39,327 bases of DNA from an uncultured bacterium (GTDB taxonomy: Bacteria > Patescibacteriota > Minisyncoccia > Phycocordibacterales > GWA1-40-21), in assembly GCA_903822075.1 (NCBI GenBank), contig CAIJNK010000003.1:1-39327 (forward strand). Reading direction: 5' to 3'. Positions 30,273-38,065 of this stretch are shown one piece after another. Both the position numbers and the translations under genes were made by a program. The first letter of the stretch is position 1. Each line of letters begins with the position of its first letter. The notes beneath the pieces are model-generated. The model had not been told where the DNA came from, did not search any database, and saw only the letters and a list, made by a program, of their open reading frames with translations.

Positions 30273-31511
30273 GACTTAAAAAAGTTTAAGTTACCGGATG
30301 CGCCGGGAGTATATCTCTTCAAGAATAAGGGTAATATCTTATATATTGGCAAAGCTACCTCCTTGAAGGATAGGGTCAAAAGCTATTTTAGTAATGATCT
30401 GATTCAAACTAGAGGGCCGTTCTTGGCAGACTTGATTTACAAGGCTGATAGTATTGATTTTATAAAAACTGACTCGGTTCTAGAGGCTTTGATTATGGAG
30501 TCAAATCTGATTAAGAAATATCAACCAAAATATAACACCAAGGAAAAAGACAATAAGAGTTTTAACTACATCATTATCACAAAAGAAGCTTTTCCCAGAG
30601 TCTTGATCGTGCGTGGTCGGGAGATTGAGAAAGGTCTTAATTATAAAGTCAGGGCAAAGTATGGCCCATACGTAAATGGGGAATCTTTAAAAAATGCCTT
30701 AAAAATAATTCGGAAGATCTTTCCATTTCGAGATAAATGTGTGCCGCTGTCCGGTAAACCTTGTTTTAACAAACAGCTTGGGCTTTGCCCCGGCGTTTGT
30801 GACGGGACAATAGGTAAAAATGATTACTTAAAAATTGTGAGCAAAATTAGTTTGCTTTTAGCTGGAAAAATCAGAAATTTAAGAAATAGTCTGAAAAAAG
30901 AGATGGACTCACTGTCCAAGGAAGGCAAATATGAAAAAGCGAATGAAGTTAAGAAACGCATTTTTTCGCTGGAACATATTCAGGATGTGGCCTTGATTAA
31001 GGAAGATGACCTCACACCAGCCACCTCGTCCTCAGAAGGCCACCCCTCCTTAGAAAAGGCGGGGAAAGGGGAGTTTCGCATTGAGGCTTATGACGCCTCT
31101 CATTTATCCGGCACAAATAATGTGGGGGTACTGGTGGTGATGGAAGATGGGGAACTTAAAAAAAGTGACTATCGAAAATTTATAATAAGGAACAGTAAAG
31201 GTGATGACACTAGTGCGCTGAAAGAAATGCTATCAAGAAGATTGAAACATAAAGAATGGCGTATACCTGATTTTGTGGTGGTGGACGGGGGACTGACGCA
31301 ACTGAATGCCGCTAAACAAATTTTAGAAAAATTTCAAAGTCTAAACTTGTTGAAAATTGTGGCGGTAACTAAGGACGACATGCATAAAGCCAAGGCAATA
31401 ATCGGCGAAGAAAATGTTATAAAAAAATATAAAAGAGAAATTTTATTCATAAACAGTGAAGCGCACCGCTTTGCTATCAGGTATCATAGACAAAAGAGAA
31501 AATTGTGGTAG
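30258..31511 (+). CDS. uvrC: Excinuclease ABC subunit C, lacking the HhH domain
   Basis: UvrC makes both cuts in nucleotide excision repair. Present are the GIY-YIG nuclease (GVYLFKNKGNILYIGKATSLKDRVKSYF), the Cys region (CFNKQLGLCPGVC), a UVR helix pair (KEGKYEKANEVKKRIFSLE) and the RNase H-like nuclease (IEAYDASHLSGTNNVGVLVV, DFVVVDGGLTQL, EAHRFAIRYHRQKR). The protein stops there; the C-terminal helix-hairpin-helix domain of typical 600-residue UvrC is missing. A palindromic repeat is inserted in frame between UVR and RNase H parts. The start at 30258 is set by the promoter. Confidence 0.94.
   Translation: MLKSQDLKKFKLPDAPGVYLFKNKGNILYIGKATSLKDRVKSYFSNDLIQTRGPFLADLIYKADSIDFIKTDSVLEALIMESNLIKKYQPKYNTKEKDNKSFNYIIITKEAFPRVLIVRGREIEKGLNYKVRAKYGPYVNGESLKNALKIIRKIFPFRDKCVPLSGKPCFNKQLGLCPGVCDGTIGKNDYLKIVSKISLLLAGKIRNLRNSLKKEMDSLSKEGKYEKANEVKKRIFSLEHIQDVALIKEDDLTPATSSSEGHPSLEKAGKGEFRIEAYDASHLSGTNNVGVLVVMEDGELKKSDYRKFIIRNSKGDDTSALKEMLSRRLKHKEWRIPDFVVVDGGLTQLNAAKQILEKFQSLNLLKIVAVTKDDMHKAKAIIGEENVIKKYKREILFINSEAHRFAIRYHRQKRKLW
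31013..31073 (+). repeat. Palindromic repeat inserted in frame in uvrC
   Basis: CCCCTCCTT and AAGGCGGGG form an almost perfect inverted repeat around AGAA, within a stretch translated as LTPATSSSEGHPSLEKAGKG. The sequence style matches dispersed palindromic repeats known to sit inside coding regions in several bacteria. No second copy is in this window. Confidence 0.6.
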
Positions 31512-31558
31512 TCTTAAGCTAGATAGGGAATCTAGGTGGACTTTGAAAGGGAAGCACA

Positions 31559-32041
31559 ATGAAAAATCGAAAAGAGAAGATTTTTGCTTATGTTGGGGTC
31601 TTGGCCGGATTTGTCAGTCTGTTTGTGGGCATCATGGCCGAATACTATTTGTTTTTGGGCCATTATGGCTTCTGGTTCGAGCGTGGATATATCTTTCTCG
31701 CTGGCCTGTTTGCAAGCATTTTCGGACCGCGTTTGGTTTACGCTGGCCTGCAGAAACTGTTATCCGAGACCAGGTATAAGGATTGGCCAGCCGACCTTCG
31801 CCGTTGGTTCCGGAGAGATCATGAGAACATCTATGCGCTCGTTATGGCAGTCTTCGGTATTTTGTTCATTTTGCTTGGTTGGCGTGATGTGGCTTTCTTT
31901 TGGACAAAACTGCCGCAGTCAGTTGATGGTCTGACTAAGTTCTGTCTTTATGCGACGAGCGGAATTATTGTTGCTCTTGGTGGCGCCTTGGTTATTGCTG
32001 TTATTTATATTTGGAAAGAAAGCCGTCGAAAAAGATACTGA
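31559..32041 (+). CDS. Integral membrane protein, 160 aa
   Basis: Four membrane segments can be seen: VGVLAGFVSLFVGIMAEYYLF, GYIFLAGLFASIFGPRLVYAG, IYALVMAVFGILFILLG and YATSGIIVALGGALVIAVIYIW, with short basic loops such as ADLRRWFRRDH and a basic C-terminus. The ATG follows AAAGGGAAGCACA, a ribosome-binding site. I recognise no family. It lies 47 nt after uvrC in the same direction and ends at its own terminator. Confidence 0.75.
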   Translation: MKNRKEKIFAYVGVLAGFVSLFVGIMAEYYLFLGHYGFWFERGYIFLAGLFASIFGPRLVYAGLQKLLSETRYKDWPADLRRWFRRDHENIYALVMAVFGILFILLGWRDVAFFWTKLPQSVDGLTKFCLYATSGIIVALGGALVIAVIYIWKESRRKRY

Positions 32042-32060
32042 GTAAGTTTGTTATTTAGGT

Positions 32061-32090
32061 GCCGCCGTTAACCATACGACGGCCCTTTTT
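32061..32090 (+). terminator. Terminator of the 31559 gene
   Basis: GCCGCCGT pairs with ACGACGGC (one mismatch), followed by CCTTTTTG. Confidence 0.7.
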
Positions 32091-32120
32091 GCATTTCAAC
32101 ATTCATGATATTATTATTAA

Positions 32121-33107
32121 ATGTCTAAGAAAAAAGTCGGGGTATTAAGAGGTGGACCGTCAGCGGAATATGAGGTGTCATTGAAAACTGGGAAGTCTGT
32201 GATTGATAACCTGTCAGCTCGAGCGGATCTGGCCGATAAGTATGAAGTCCTGGATATTTTTATTGATAAGGAATGTGTCTGGCACTATCAGGGCGCGCCA
32301 ATAAAGCCAGAAAAACTTTTTAAAAAAGTGGATGTTGTTTTTAATGCCTTGCATGGTGCCTATGGTGAAGACGGAACCGTTCAAAAACTACTGGATTATT
32401 TTAATATGCCTTATACCGGTTCTACCGCTTTAGCCTCGGCTGTTGGGATGAATAAAGTTTTATCAAAGAAAGTTTTTAAGAATTATAATTTAAAAACGCC
32501 ATTGCATACAACTGTTTCCAAGAAAGATGATTTACTAACAGAAATAACTAAACTATTTAAAACCTTCCCAATGCCGGCAGTTGTTAAACCGGTAAACGGC
32601 GGCTCGTCCGTAGGGACAGCTATTGCCAGAACCATGACCGATCTGGAAACGGCCGTGGCCGATGCCTTGAAATATTCCAATCAGGCTTTAGTCGAAGAAT
32701 TTATTGCTGGTAAGGAGGCGACTTGCGGGGTAGTCGATAATTTTCGTGGAGAAGAAGTATATTCTCTCCTGCCAGTTGAGATACAAAAACCAGCCGACTC
32801 GACCTTTTTTGATTTTCACGCCAAATACAGTGGGCAATCTTTGGAAATATGTCCAGGAAATTTTACGGCGGATGAAAAGAAAATTATTCAGGATATGGCC
32901 AGGGAGGCACACAAAGCGCTTGGTCTACGTCATTATTCCCGTTCAGATTTTATCATTCACCCTCGTCGTGGCATCTATATCTTAGAGACAAATACTTTAC
33001 CTGGTTTGACAGGTGAATCGCTCTTGCCGAAATCTCTTAAGGCTGTGGGCTGTTCCTTGCCGGACTTTTTGGATCATTTGTTGAAGTTGGCTTTAAACGA
33101 AAAATAG
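32121..33107 (+). CDS. ddl: D-alanine--D-alanine ligase
   Basis: Ddl joins two D-Ala for the peptidoglycan stem peptide, using ATP. Family motifs: LRGGPSAEYEVSLKTG, VFNALHGAYGEDGTVQKLLDYF, YTGSTALASAVGMNK, the GGSSVG ATP loop, EEFIAGKEATCGV, and ILETNTLPGLTGESLLPKS with metal ligands. At 328 residues it is normal. There is no ribosome-binding site; a TGA TATTAT box ends 6 nt before the ATG, fitting the leaderless pattern. With murA and mreBCD it shows that this cell makes peptidoglycan. Confidence 0.96.
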   Translation: MSKKKVGVLRGGPSAEYEVSLKTGKSVIDNLSARADLADKYEVLDIFIDKECVWHYQGAPIKPEKLFKKVDVVFNALHGAYGEDGTVQKLLDYFNMPYTGSTALASAVGMNKVLSKKVFKNYNLKTPLHTTVSKKDDLLTEITKLFKTFPMPAVVKPVNGGSSVGTAIARTMTDLETAVADALKYSNQALVEEFIAGKEATCGVVDNFRGEEVYSLLPVEIQKPADSTFFDFHAKYSGQSLEICPGNFTADEKKIIQDMAREAHKALGLRHYSRSDFIIHPRRGIYILETNTLPGLTGESLLPKSLKAVGCSLPDFLDHLLKLALNEK

Positions 33108-33119
33108 AGCAAATATTAT

Positions 33120-33156
33120 TATTAAAAAAAGCGACTCAACTCGTGAGTCGCTTTTC
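33120..33156. terminator. Bidirectional terminator between ddl and the lipoprotein gene
   Basis: GCGACTCA (33131-33138) pairs with TGAGTCGC (33144-33151); flanking AAAA/TTTT runs give a U-tract in both directions. Confidence 0.85.
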
Positions 33157-33180
33157 CTGTCCGAAATAGTCGGCAGGATT

Positions 33181-33678
33181 TTACCGAACGTCCCAGTCTG
33201 GATGGCCTGGAGAGCCGGCGCTTTCAAAGATGGTGACGGTGTAATCCTTGTCACCGGTGAAGTGCATGTAGATGGGATCACCCAGTACACTCGTCGCTAA
33301 GGTCAGGATATCACCCCGGTACGAAAAAATATGCTTACCGACATCTGCCTGGATATTCCTTGTTCCGTTGTCATCTGTGATGGAGAAAGGGACACTACCG
33401 GACCAATTGTTCTGGAAAATGATCTGATGAACCTGCGGAGTGTCCGTATTCCCACCGTTACCACTTCCTGGAACCGGGTTTTGGTTAGTCTGTTGTCCCG
33501 GATTCGTATTCGGTTGATTTGCCTGGCTATTGCCATTATCCGGTTGATTTTGACGTTCAAGGTCCGCCCTATTTTGACCGGGGTCCTTTTCTTTATCACC
33601 GCCACTTTTCTCGCAACCAGTGATTACCAACGCCAAAGGAATCACTACCAAACCTAGCCACGTTTTCAATGTGCTCAT
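33181..33678 (-). CDS. Lipoprotein with low-complexity linker
   Basis: A lipoprotein signal peptide (MSTLKTWLGLVVIPLALVITGC) has the lipobox VITG-C. It is followed by a 60-residue linker rich in Asn, Gln, Pro and Gly (NQPDNGNSQANQPNTNPGQQ) and a beta-rich C-terminal domain of about 75 residues (HQIIFQNNWSGSVPFSITDDNG). The linker could let the domain reach beyond the wall. The ribosome-binding site is GAGAGG and the promoter is a perfect consensus, suggesting high expression. Function of the domain is unknown. Confidence 0.8.
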   Translation of the reverse strand: MSTLKTWLGLVVIPLALVITGCEKSGGDKEKDPGQNRADLERQNQPDNGNSQANQPNTNPGQQTNQNPVPGSGNGGNTDTPQVHQIIFQNNWSGSVPFSITDDNGTRNIQADVGKHIFSYRGDILTLATSVLGDPIYMHFTGDKDYTVTIFESAGSPGHPDWDVR

Positions 33679-33721
33679 ATGTTGTTACCTCTCTTTGTTT
33701 TTCTATCTAGTCTCTAATTTG

Positions 33722-33750
33722 ATTATACGCCTATATAATTTAATTGTCAA
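33722..33750 (-). promoter_or_regulatory. Consensus promoter of the lipoprotein gene
   Basis: On the minus strand TTGACA (33745-33750), 17 nt, TATAAT (33722-33727): both boxes are perfect. Confidence 0.85.
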
Positions 33751-33811
33751 GGGAAAGTGGGCGATATATGATAAGTGTCCATAATAAATCGAATTTGTCT
33801 GGCAGAGCTTA

Positions 33812-34332
33812 CTAAACAGAAAAACCATTTTCATATATTATTCTAAGTTTTTGGAGTCCTCGGTGTAGCTGTACCGCAATAGAATTTTTTGTTTGGCCAG
33901 TTAGCAAAGAAATCTCTTGGAGCGATAAATCTTGTACGTGGCGCATACGCATAACCTGATGGTATGTTTCTGGTAAGCGCTGAATTAAGAGAATAGCTTT
34001 TTTGCCATCCAAGAAATCAATCAAAGGGTCAGAATTCCCAGTGCTTGGCTCAAACCCTTTCTCAAGCAGAATATCAAGTGAGCTGGTTTTGTTTTTGCGA
34101 TACTCGTCAACGATCAGATTATTAAGTACGTGATAAAGAAAGGCTCTCATTAAGTCGATCTTACCGCCTTTGACGAGGTATAGCCATGTTTTCATAAAAG
34201 TATCTTGTACCATGCCTTCCCCCAATTCATGATCGTGAAGTTTAAAAAAGCTCGGGCATTCAAGCCCTTTTCAAAATCGTGATGAGCGGCGGTTAGTATT
34301 TCCTGGCTCTCTCTATTTTCTTTTGTAATCAT
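33812..34332 (-). CDS. ECF-type RNA polymerase sigma factor, frame interrupted
   Basis: The track shows only the distal frame (33812..34225). It contains the end of region 2 (VQDTFMKTWLYLVKGG, then AFLYHVLNNLIVDEYRK) and region 4 with a helix-turn-helix (LSLQEISLLTGQTKNSIAVQLHRGLQKLR). The beginning lies in another frame: an ATG at 34332 opens a frame of 46 codons whose first 28 or so (MITKENRESQEIL to GLNARAF) read smoothly into the distal frame as LHDHELGEGMVQDTF if a -1 shift occurs at T TTA AAC (34240-34246). So the gene needs frameshifting, slippage, or a one-base correction. It is divergent from a PAS protein gene. Confidence 0.75.
34240..34265 (-). other. Candidate -1 frameshift / slippage site in the sigma gene
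   Basis: On the minus strand the heptamer T TTA AAC (34240-34246) is in the correct phase for tandem -1 slippage, and it is part of a run of six T. Directly upstream GCTTG and CGAGC (34250-34265) can form a hairpin abutting the run. Adding one T would restore the frame equally well. Confidence 0.55.
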
Positions 34333-34503
34333 TGTATATTAAGCCGTTTGACGGCGGGTTATATTACCAAGTTATTACCCAGATGAAGCAAATGTCAGTA
34401 ACTTGACCATATCATACTGTATGGACATTACAATAACATTACAGGATGTGTTGGCGACCAAGGTATCGTGTAATAGTTTGGTGCTCAATACGACATCGTA
34501 TAC

Positions 34504-35079
34504 ATGAAAGCAATAAAAAATGAAATTGGACCGGAGTTGATAGAGCATATCTGGGAAAAAAGTTGGACTTACATCAAAACAGTGGTTGATATCGTGCGTG
34601 AACCAGTCTTGATTCTGGATAAAGACTTACGTGTCATGGCGGCCAATGAATCCTTTTATCGGACTTTTCAGGTAGAAAGAATTGACACCGAAAAAAAGAT
34701 AGTTTATCAGTTGGGAAACGGCCAATGGAATATTCCGGCCTTGAGGAAGCTTTTAGAAGATATTTTGCCTAAGAATAGTTTTTTTAAGGGTTTTGAGGTG
34801 ACACATGAGTTCCCGGTGATTGGGCGAAAGATAATCATTTTGAATGCCCGGCAAATTCATTTTAAGGAGGACAGCACTTCCGAGAAATTTCCACCAATTA
34901 TACTTTTGGCAATGGAGGACGTAACCGATATGATGGTGGTGGCTGAAACCTTGGCTGATCACGCCAATCATCTGGAAGTAAAGGTACTGGCAAAGACCCA
35001 TAAGTTGGAAAGTTATATCTTGAAGTTGGAGAAAGAAATGAACCTGCTCAAAAAGAATTCAAAGTCGTCAAATAAATAA
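34504..35079 (+). CDS. PAS domain protein
   Basis: The central part is a PAS sensor domain (DIVREPVLILDKDLRVMAANESFYRTFQV, GFEVTHEFPVIGRKIIILNARQI and ILLAMEDVTDM), followed by a C-terminal coiled coil (DHANHLEVKVLAKTHKLESYILKLEKEM). No kinase, cyclase or DNA-binding domain follows, so the coiled coil may bind a partner. The gene is divergent from the ECF sigma gene, 171 nt apart, and a regulatory link (sensing partner of the sigma factor) is a reasonable inference but unproven. Confidence 0.85.
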   Translation: MKAIKNEIGPELIEHIWEKSWTYIKTVVDIVREPVLILDKDLRVMAANESFYRTFQVERIDTEKKIVYQLGNGQWNIPALRKLLEDILPKNSFFKGFEVTHEFPVIGRKIIILNARQIHFKEDSTSEKFPPIILLAMEDVTDMMVVAETLADHANHLEVKVLAKTHKLESYILKLEKEMNLLKKNSKSSNK

Positions 35080-35188
35080 ATCGTTGTGTAATATTCATAC
35101 TTTTCACACGTCTGTAATATTGTAAGATAATTGGGTGGTCGACAGTTGAACCCACAGCATTAACAGAAAATCTTAATCAAATAATAAT

Positions 35189-35551
35189 ATGAAAAAATTA
35201 AATTCATTTCTTGGAACCGGTTTCGCACTCTCACTCGCTCTGGTATTTTTGGTTTCTGCGTCAAGTGCTAGCGCCGCTGTGGAGAATATCACTATTGGCG
35301 AGAACATGACCGTTGGTTCCACTGGCTCAGATGTGGTGGTTCTTCAAGGATTATTGTCTGAGCTCGGTTACTTGAATGTCCCGATCAATGTTCCGCTAGG
35401 ATATTTCGGAGCTTTGACTCAGAAAGCCGTTTCTACTTATCAGGCCGCTCAGGGGGTTACGCCAACCGCGGGATACTTCGGCCCAGTCACTAAGTTGGCT
35501 ATGCATCAGGAATTTGCCACTCACAACTGGCTTGGACTACTCAACTGGTAG
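35189..35551 (+). CDS. Secreted peptidoglycan-binding (PG_binding_1) protein
   Basis: A signal peptide (MKKLNSFLGTGFALSLALVFLVSASSASA, cleavage before AVEN) is followed by one peptidoglycan-binding domain: VGSTGSDVVVLQGLLSELGYL, GYFGALTQKAVSTYQAAQGV, GYFGPVTKLAM, which matches the family repeat pattern. There is no catalytic domain, so it is a small wall-binding protein. It has no ribosome-binding site and a very clear terminator. Being next to the PAS/sigma pair it may be a target of that sigma factor, but this is a guess. Confidence 0.9.
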   Translation: MKKLNSFLGTGFALSLALVFLVSASSASAAVENITIGENMTVGSTGSDVVVLQGLLSELGYLNVPINVPLGYFGALTQKAVSTYQAAQGVTPTAGYFGPVTKLAMHQEFATHNWLGLLNW

Positions 35552-35583
35552 CGAATCGTAAACCGCGCAATGTCCAATCTGAC

Positions 35584-35616
35584 AAAAACACCGACAATAA
35601 AATGTCGGTGTTTTTA
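35584..35616 (+). terminator. Terminator of the PG-binding gene
   Basis: AAAAACACCGACA and TGTCGGTGTTTTT form a perfect hairpin with U-tract. The A-rich side also gives a U-tract toward the convergent gene at 35628. Confidence 0.88.
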
Positions 35617-35627
35617 GTTGAAATATC

Positions 35628-36122
35628 CTAGCTAATTTCAATCACATGATAAAACGGGTCAACCTTAATTTCACTATCATTTAGGTTAAGCATAATAAAT
35701 TGGTGGATGTAAATATGTTTTAGCCATTCAATTTTAATTTGTATGTCATCACCCTTAAACATGCCGGTATTAACCAAGATTGATTTGAGTAATCTGTTTT
35801 GACTGTGGCAGAACAAGAATTGATGATTATTTAGAATCTTATCTGTGTTAAAGTCACTAACACGGAAAAGTGTTGCAAGATTTTTAAATTTATATACCTT
35901 TCCACAACCAGAATAAGTCTTAGTCATATAGTCATAAACATTTTTAGCTGTCGTTAGTCTGTCTTGGCCTTTTAAAGACAGAGCTAGAATTTTCAATTGA
36001 GAATAATCTTCAGTTTTTGCTTTTCTAAAATAATTTGGATATAAAAAGTACGGTAAAAGTTTAAAAACAAATATGTATGTCAGAAAGATGTATAGAAAAG
36101 TAAGAAGTATGGCACTGAGCAT
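35628..36122 (-). CDS. Membrane-anchored transglutaminase-like protein
   Basis: An N-terminal membrane segment (residues 4-28) precedes a soluble domain. The order C105 (FLFCHSQNRLLKSILVNTG), H140 (IYIHQFIMLNL) and D155 (EIKVDPFYHV) with the surrounding pattern resembles the Cys-His-Asp triad of transglutaminase-like cysteine proteases. This is a judgement from motif spacing, not a confirmed match. The gene starts 5 nt after the stop of the SDR gene and is therefore co-transcribed with it. The region is very AT-rich. Confidence 0.65.
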   Translation of the reverse strand: MLSAILLTFLYIFLTYIFVFKLLPYFLYPNYFRKAKTEDYSQLKILALSLKGQDRLTTAKNVYDYMTKTYSGCGKVYKFKNLATLFRVSDFNTDKILNNHQFLFCHSQNRLLKSILVNTGMFKGDDIQIKIEWLKHIYIHQFIMLNLNDSEIKVDPFYHVIEIS

Positions 36123-36127
36123 AAATC

Positions 36128-36835
36128 TTATGCAGTTATCAGAATATTTTGTCCATTAATATCCTCGGCTTCATCGGAGGCTAGGAATAATATTTTTTCA
36201 GCCACTTTTTCTGGTTTGATCAGTTTGCCCTGAGCCTTCAATTCCTCTTTGGGCGCTCTTAACCAATATCCAGCCCTGACGGCGCTTGGTGATATGGCAT
36301 TGGCTCGGCCAAAAGGAGCTAACAATTTGGTGTACGCTTGCGTGATATTTACTATGGCAGCTTTGGCGGCGGCATAGGAAAGAGATTCAAATTGGCCATC
36401 AGTAGAATAGCGGGAAGAAAGATTAATCATCACTCCGCTTTTTTGTCTTTGAAATACTTCAATCACATATTTTGAAACGTTCATTACGGAAACCAGGTTC
36501 TGTTGCAGAGATTTTACCCAGACTTCAGACGGTCCATTCCACTCATCACCATCAATATATCGTCCAGCGTTATTAACTAATATATCTATTCTTCCAAATT
36601 TTCTAATAGTTTCGTTTACGGCATTTTTAGCCTCAACTTCGTTAATCAAATCAGCCTGGATGGTTAAAGCTTTTTGGCCTAACTTTTCAATCTCAGCAGC
36701 CACTCTTTCAGCACCTTCTTTATTATCTTTATAAGTTATGGCTACGTTTGCGCCGTTTTTGGCAAACATTATGGCGGTAGCTGCTCCAATGCCGCTTGAA
36801 CCGCCAGTGATTAATACAGTTTTGTCTTTGAACAT
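36128..36835 (-). CDS. Short-chain dehydrogenase/reductase (SDR)
   Basis: The classical SDR fold is evident: TGGSSGIGAATA (cofactor loop), DILVNNAGRY, INLSSRYST and the catalytic YAAAK, with ISPSAVRAG after it. YKDNKEGAERV after the second strand suggests NADPH preference is possible. At 235 residues it is FabG-like in length; substrate unknown, and with few lipid genes expected in such cells fatty acid synthesis cannot be assumed. TGC TATATT ends 6 nt before the ATG, again a leaderless arrangement. Confidence 0.92.
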   Translation of the reverse strand: MFKDKTVLITGGSSGIGAATAIMFAKNGANVAITYKDNKEGAERVAAEIEKLGQKALTIQADLINEVEAKNAVNETIRKFGRIDILVNNAGRYIDGDEWNGPSEVWVKSLQQNLVSVMNVSKYVIEVFQRQKSGVMINLSSRYSTDGQFESLSYAAAKAAIVNITQAYTKLLAPFGRANAISPSAVRAGYWLRAPKEELKAQGKLIKPEKVAEKILFLASDEAEDINGQNILITA

Positions 36836-36864
36836 GAGAACAATATAGCATTGTTATCTTAACA

Positions 36865-36899
36865 AAAAAAGAGCGCACATCCCGAAGGTTTGCGCGCTC
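36865..36899 (-). terminator. Terminator of the 36922 gene
   Basis: GAGCGC and GCGCTC (36871-36899) close a hairpin, followed on the minus strand by TTTTTTTG. Confidence 0.8.
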
Positions 36900-36921
36900 T
36901 ATACCTACTACTGCTGTGTCG

Positions 36922-37233
36922 CTAGTTCAGAATCCCGCAACTTCCTTCGTTGGGGATCCAGAGTACGGCTGTTGGCCATTTGAGACTGGACTGACTCACA
37001 TCCTGTGGAAAGTGTACCACTATCCCGCTTGAGAAAAACGAGATTTTTGTCATCCACCCGATCAGGACATCCCAACGACCAGTCATTCGATACGGGATGG
37101 ATATTCGCTTACCTTCATGATTAGCCTCAAGCAAGGAGGTAACTGAGGGTAAGTTTATCCGCTTAATGTTGATGAATGTTTTCCTTGGATTAATCGGGTA
37201 GCCATTGGCATCTAGGAAATATAACTCGTTCAT
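36922..37233 (-). CDS. Hypothetical protein, 103 aa
   Basis: The ATG follows AAGGAGAGCTAAGAT. The protein is soluble and beta-like (KRISIPYRMTGRWDVLIGWM, ISFFSSGIVVHF) and begins with NELYFLDANGYPINPRKTFINI. I do not recognise a family. It lies 51 nt after the 37285 gene in the same direction with no promoter clearly between them, so the two may be co-transcribed and end at the terminator near 36871. Confidence 0.65.
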   Translation of the reverse strand: MNELYFLDANGYPINPRKTFINIKRINLPSVTSLLEANHEGKRISIPYRMTGRWDVLIGWMTKISFFSSGIVVHFPQDVSQSSLKWPTAVLWIPNEGSCGILN

Positions 37234-37284
37234 ATCTTAGCTCTCCTTGTTTATCTGTAAGGTTTATCCAGACAGATGTACCGA

Positions 37285-37824
37285 CTACAGTCTTACTTTG
37301 ATGCCTTGTTTTTTGAAATCGTCAGCTAGCTCCACCCATGTCTGCCAGACAACGAAAACTGTCTGTAGAAGAGGTCTATCCGTCTTGTCCTCCACACAGA
37401 AACTGCAATGAATACCTTTCAGTTTTTGATTACAGTCAATCGTTGTTACGAAGGGAGACTGCCCTCGCCAATCCGCCTTCCTCTTAATGTCGGCAATTGT
37501 GATACCCCCTTGCTTCAGAGCGTCAGCAAGCGAGTTGACCCTGACTGACTTCCTGAACCACTCGCTTTCATTAGAGGGTTGAAAGATTTCACACTCCTTG
37601 AAAGCTCCGGTTATAGAACCGTGGGTCGTTAATGTACTGCGGATGTCATCCGTATATGGGTCACCAAATTGGTCAAACAACTCAACCGTTTCAAGAGGCT
37701 TAATGTTAATGACCAGGAAGGTCTCCTTGCCGTTTATTCGAGCGTATGCGTCATTGTCACCTACGTAAACACAATTGTAGACGTGACCCGTTCGCAATTC
37801 CGTAGGACTACATAATTTCTTCAC
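37285..37824 (-). CDS. Hypothetical protein, 179 aa
   Basis: The start is GTG with GGAGGTAGCA upstream. The protein is soluble and contains several Cys (CNCVYV region, KECEIF, DCNQ, HCSFC), with HCSFC suggesting possible metal binding. The middle part VNSLADALKQGGITIADIKRKADWRGQSP looks helical. No family is recognised. It has a good promoter (TTGACA, 17 nt, TATGCT) and is followed by the 36922 gene. Confidence 0.65.
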   Translation of the reverse strand: MKKLCSPTELRTGHVYNCVYVGDNDAYARINGKETFLVINIKPLETVELFDQFGDPYTDDIRSTLTTHGSITGAFKECEIFQPSNESEWFRKSVRVNSLADALKQGGITIADIKRKADWRGQSPFVTTIDCNQKLKGIHCSFCVEDKTDRPLLQTVFVVWQTWVELADDFKKQGIKVRL

Positions 37825-37890
37825 TGCTACCTCCGTTTATTTTGGGTGTAAATTGATTGAAACACCTTCATCAAAACCAGTCTAGCGTGG

Positions 37891-37919
37891 AGCATATACC
37901 AAAATATATATTTTGTCAA
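37891..37919 (-). promoter_or_regulatory. Promoter of the 37285 gene
   Basis: On the minus strand TTGACA (37914-37919), 17 nt, TATGCT (37891-37896). Confidence 0.75.
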
Positions 37920-38065
37920 GTTAACACACTGCTACGGCACATAAAACACTCTTTGAAATATCGTGGTTAAAACGTAGCGGGCATCATCGGACTCTATTGG
38001 GACCAGATTATGGCGGAATTGTGGCAGTGGAGCAAGGTGATGGGGTTGTATGAAATAAAATTCGT

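Noticed and set aside
31500-31560. A frameshift removing the HhH domain of UvrC
   Set aside because: None of the three downstream frames encodes an HhH-like sequence before the next gene, so the protein seems to end here naturally.
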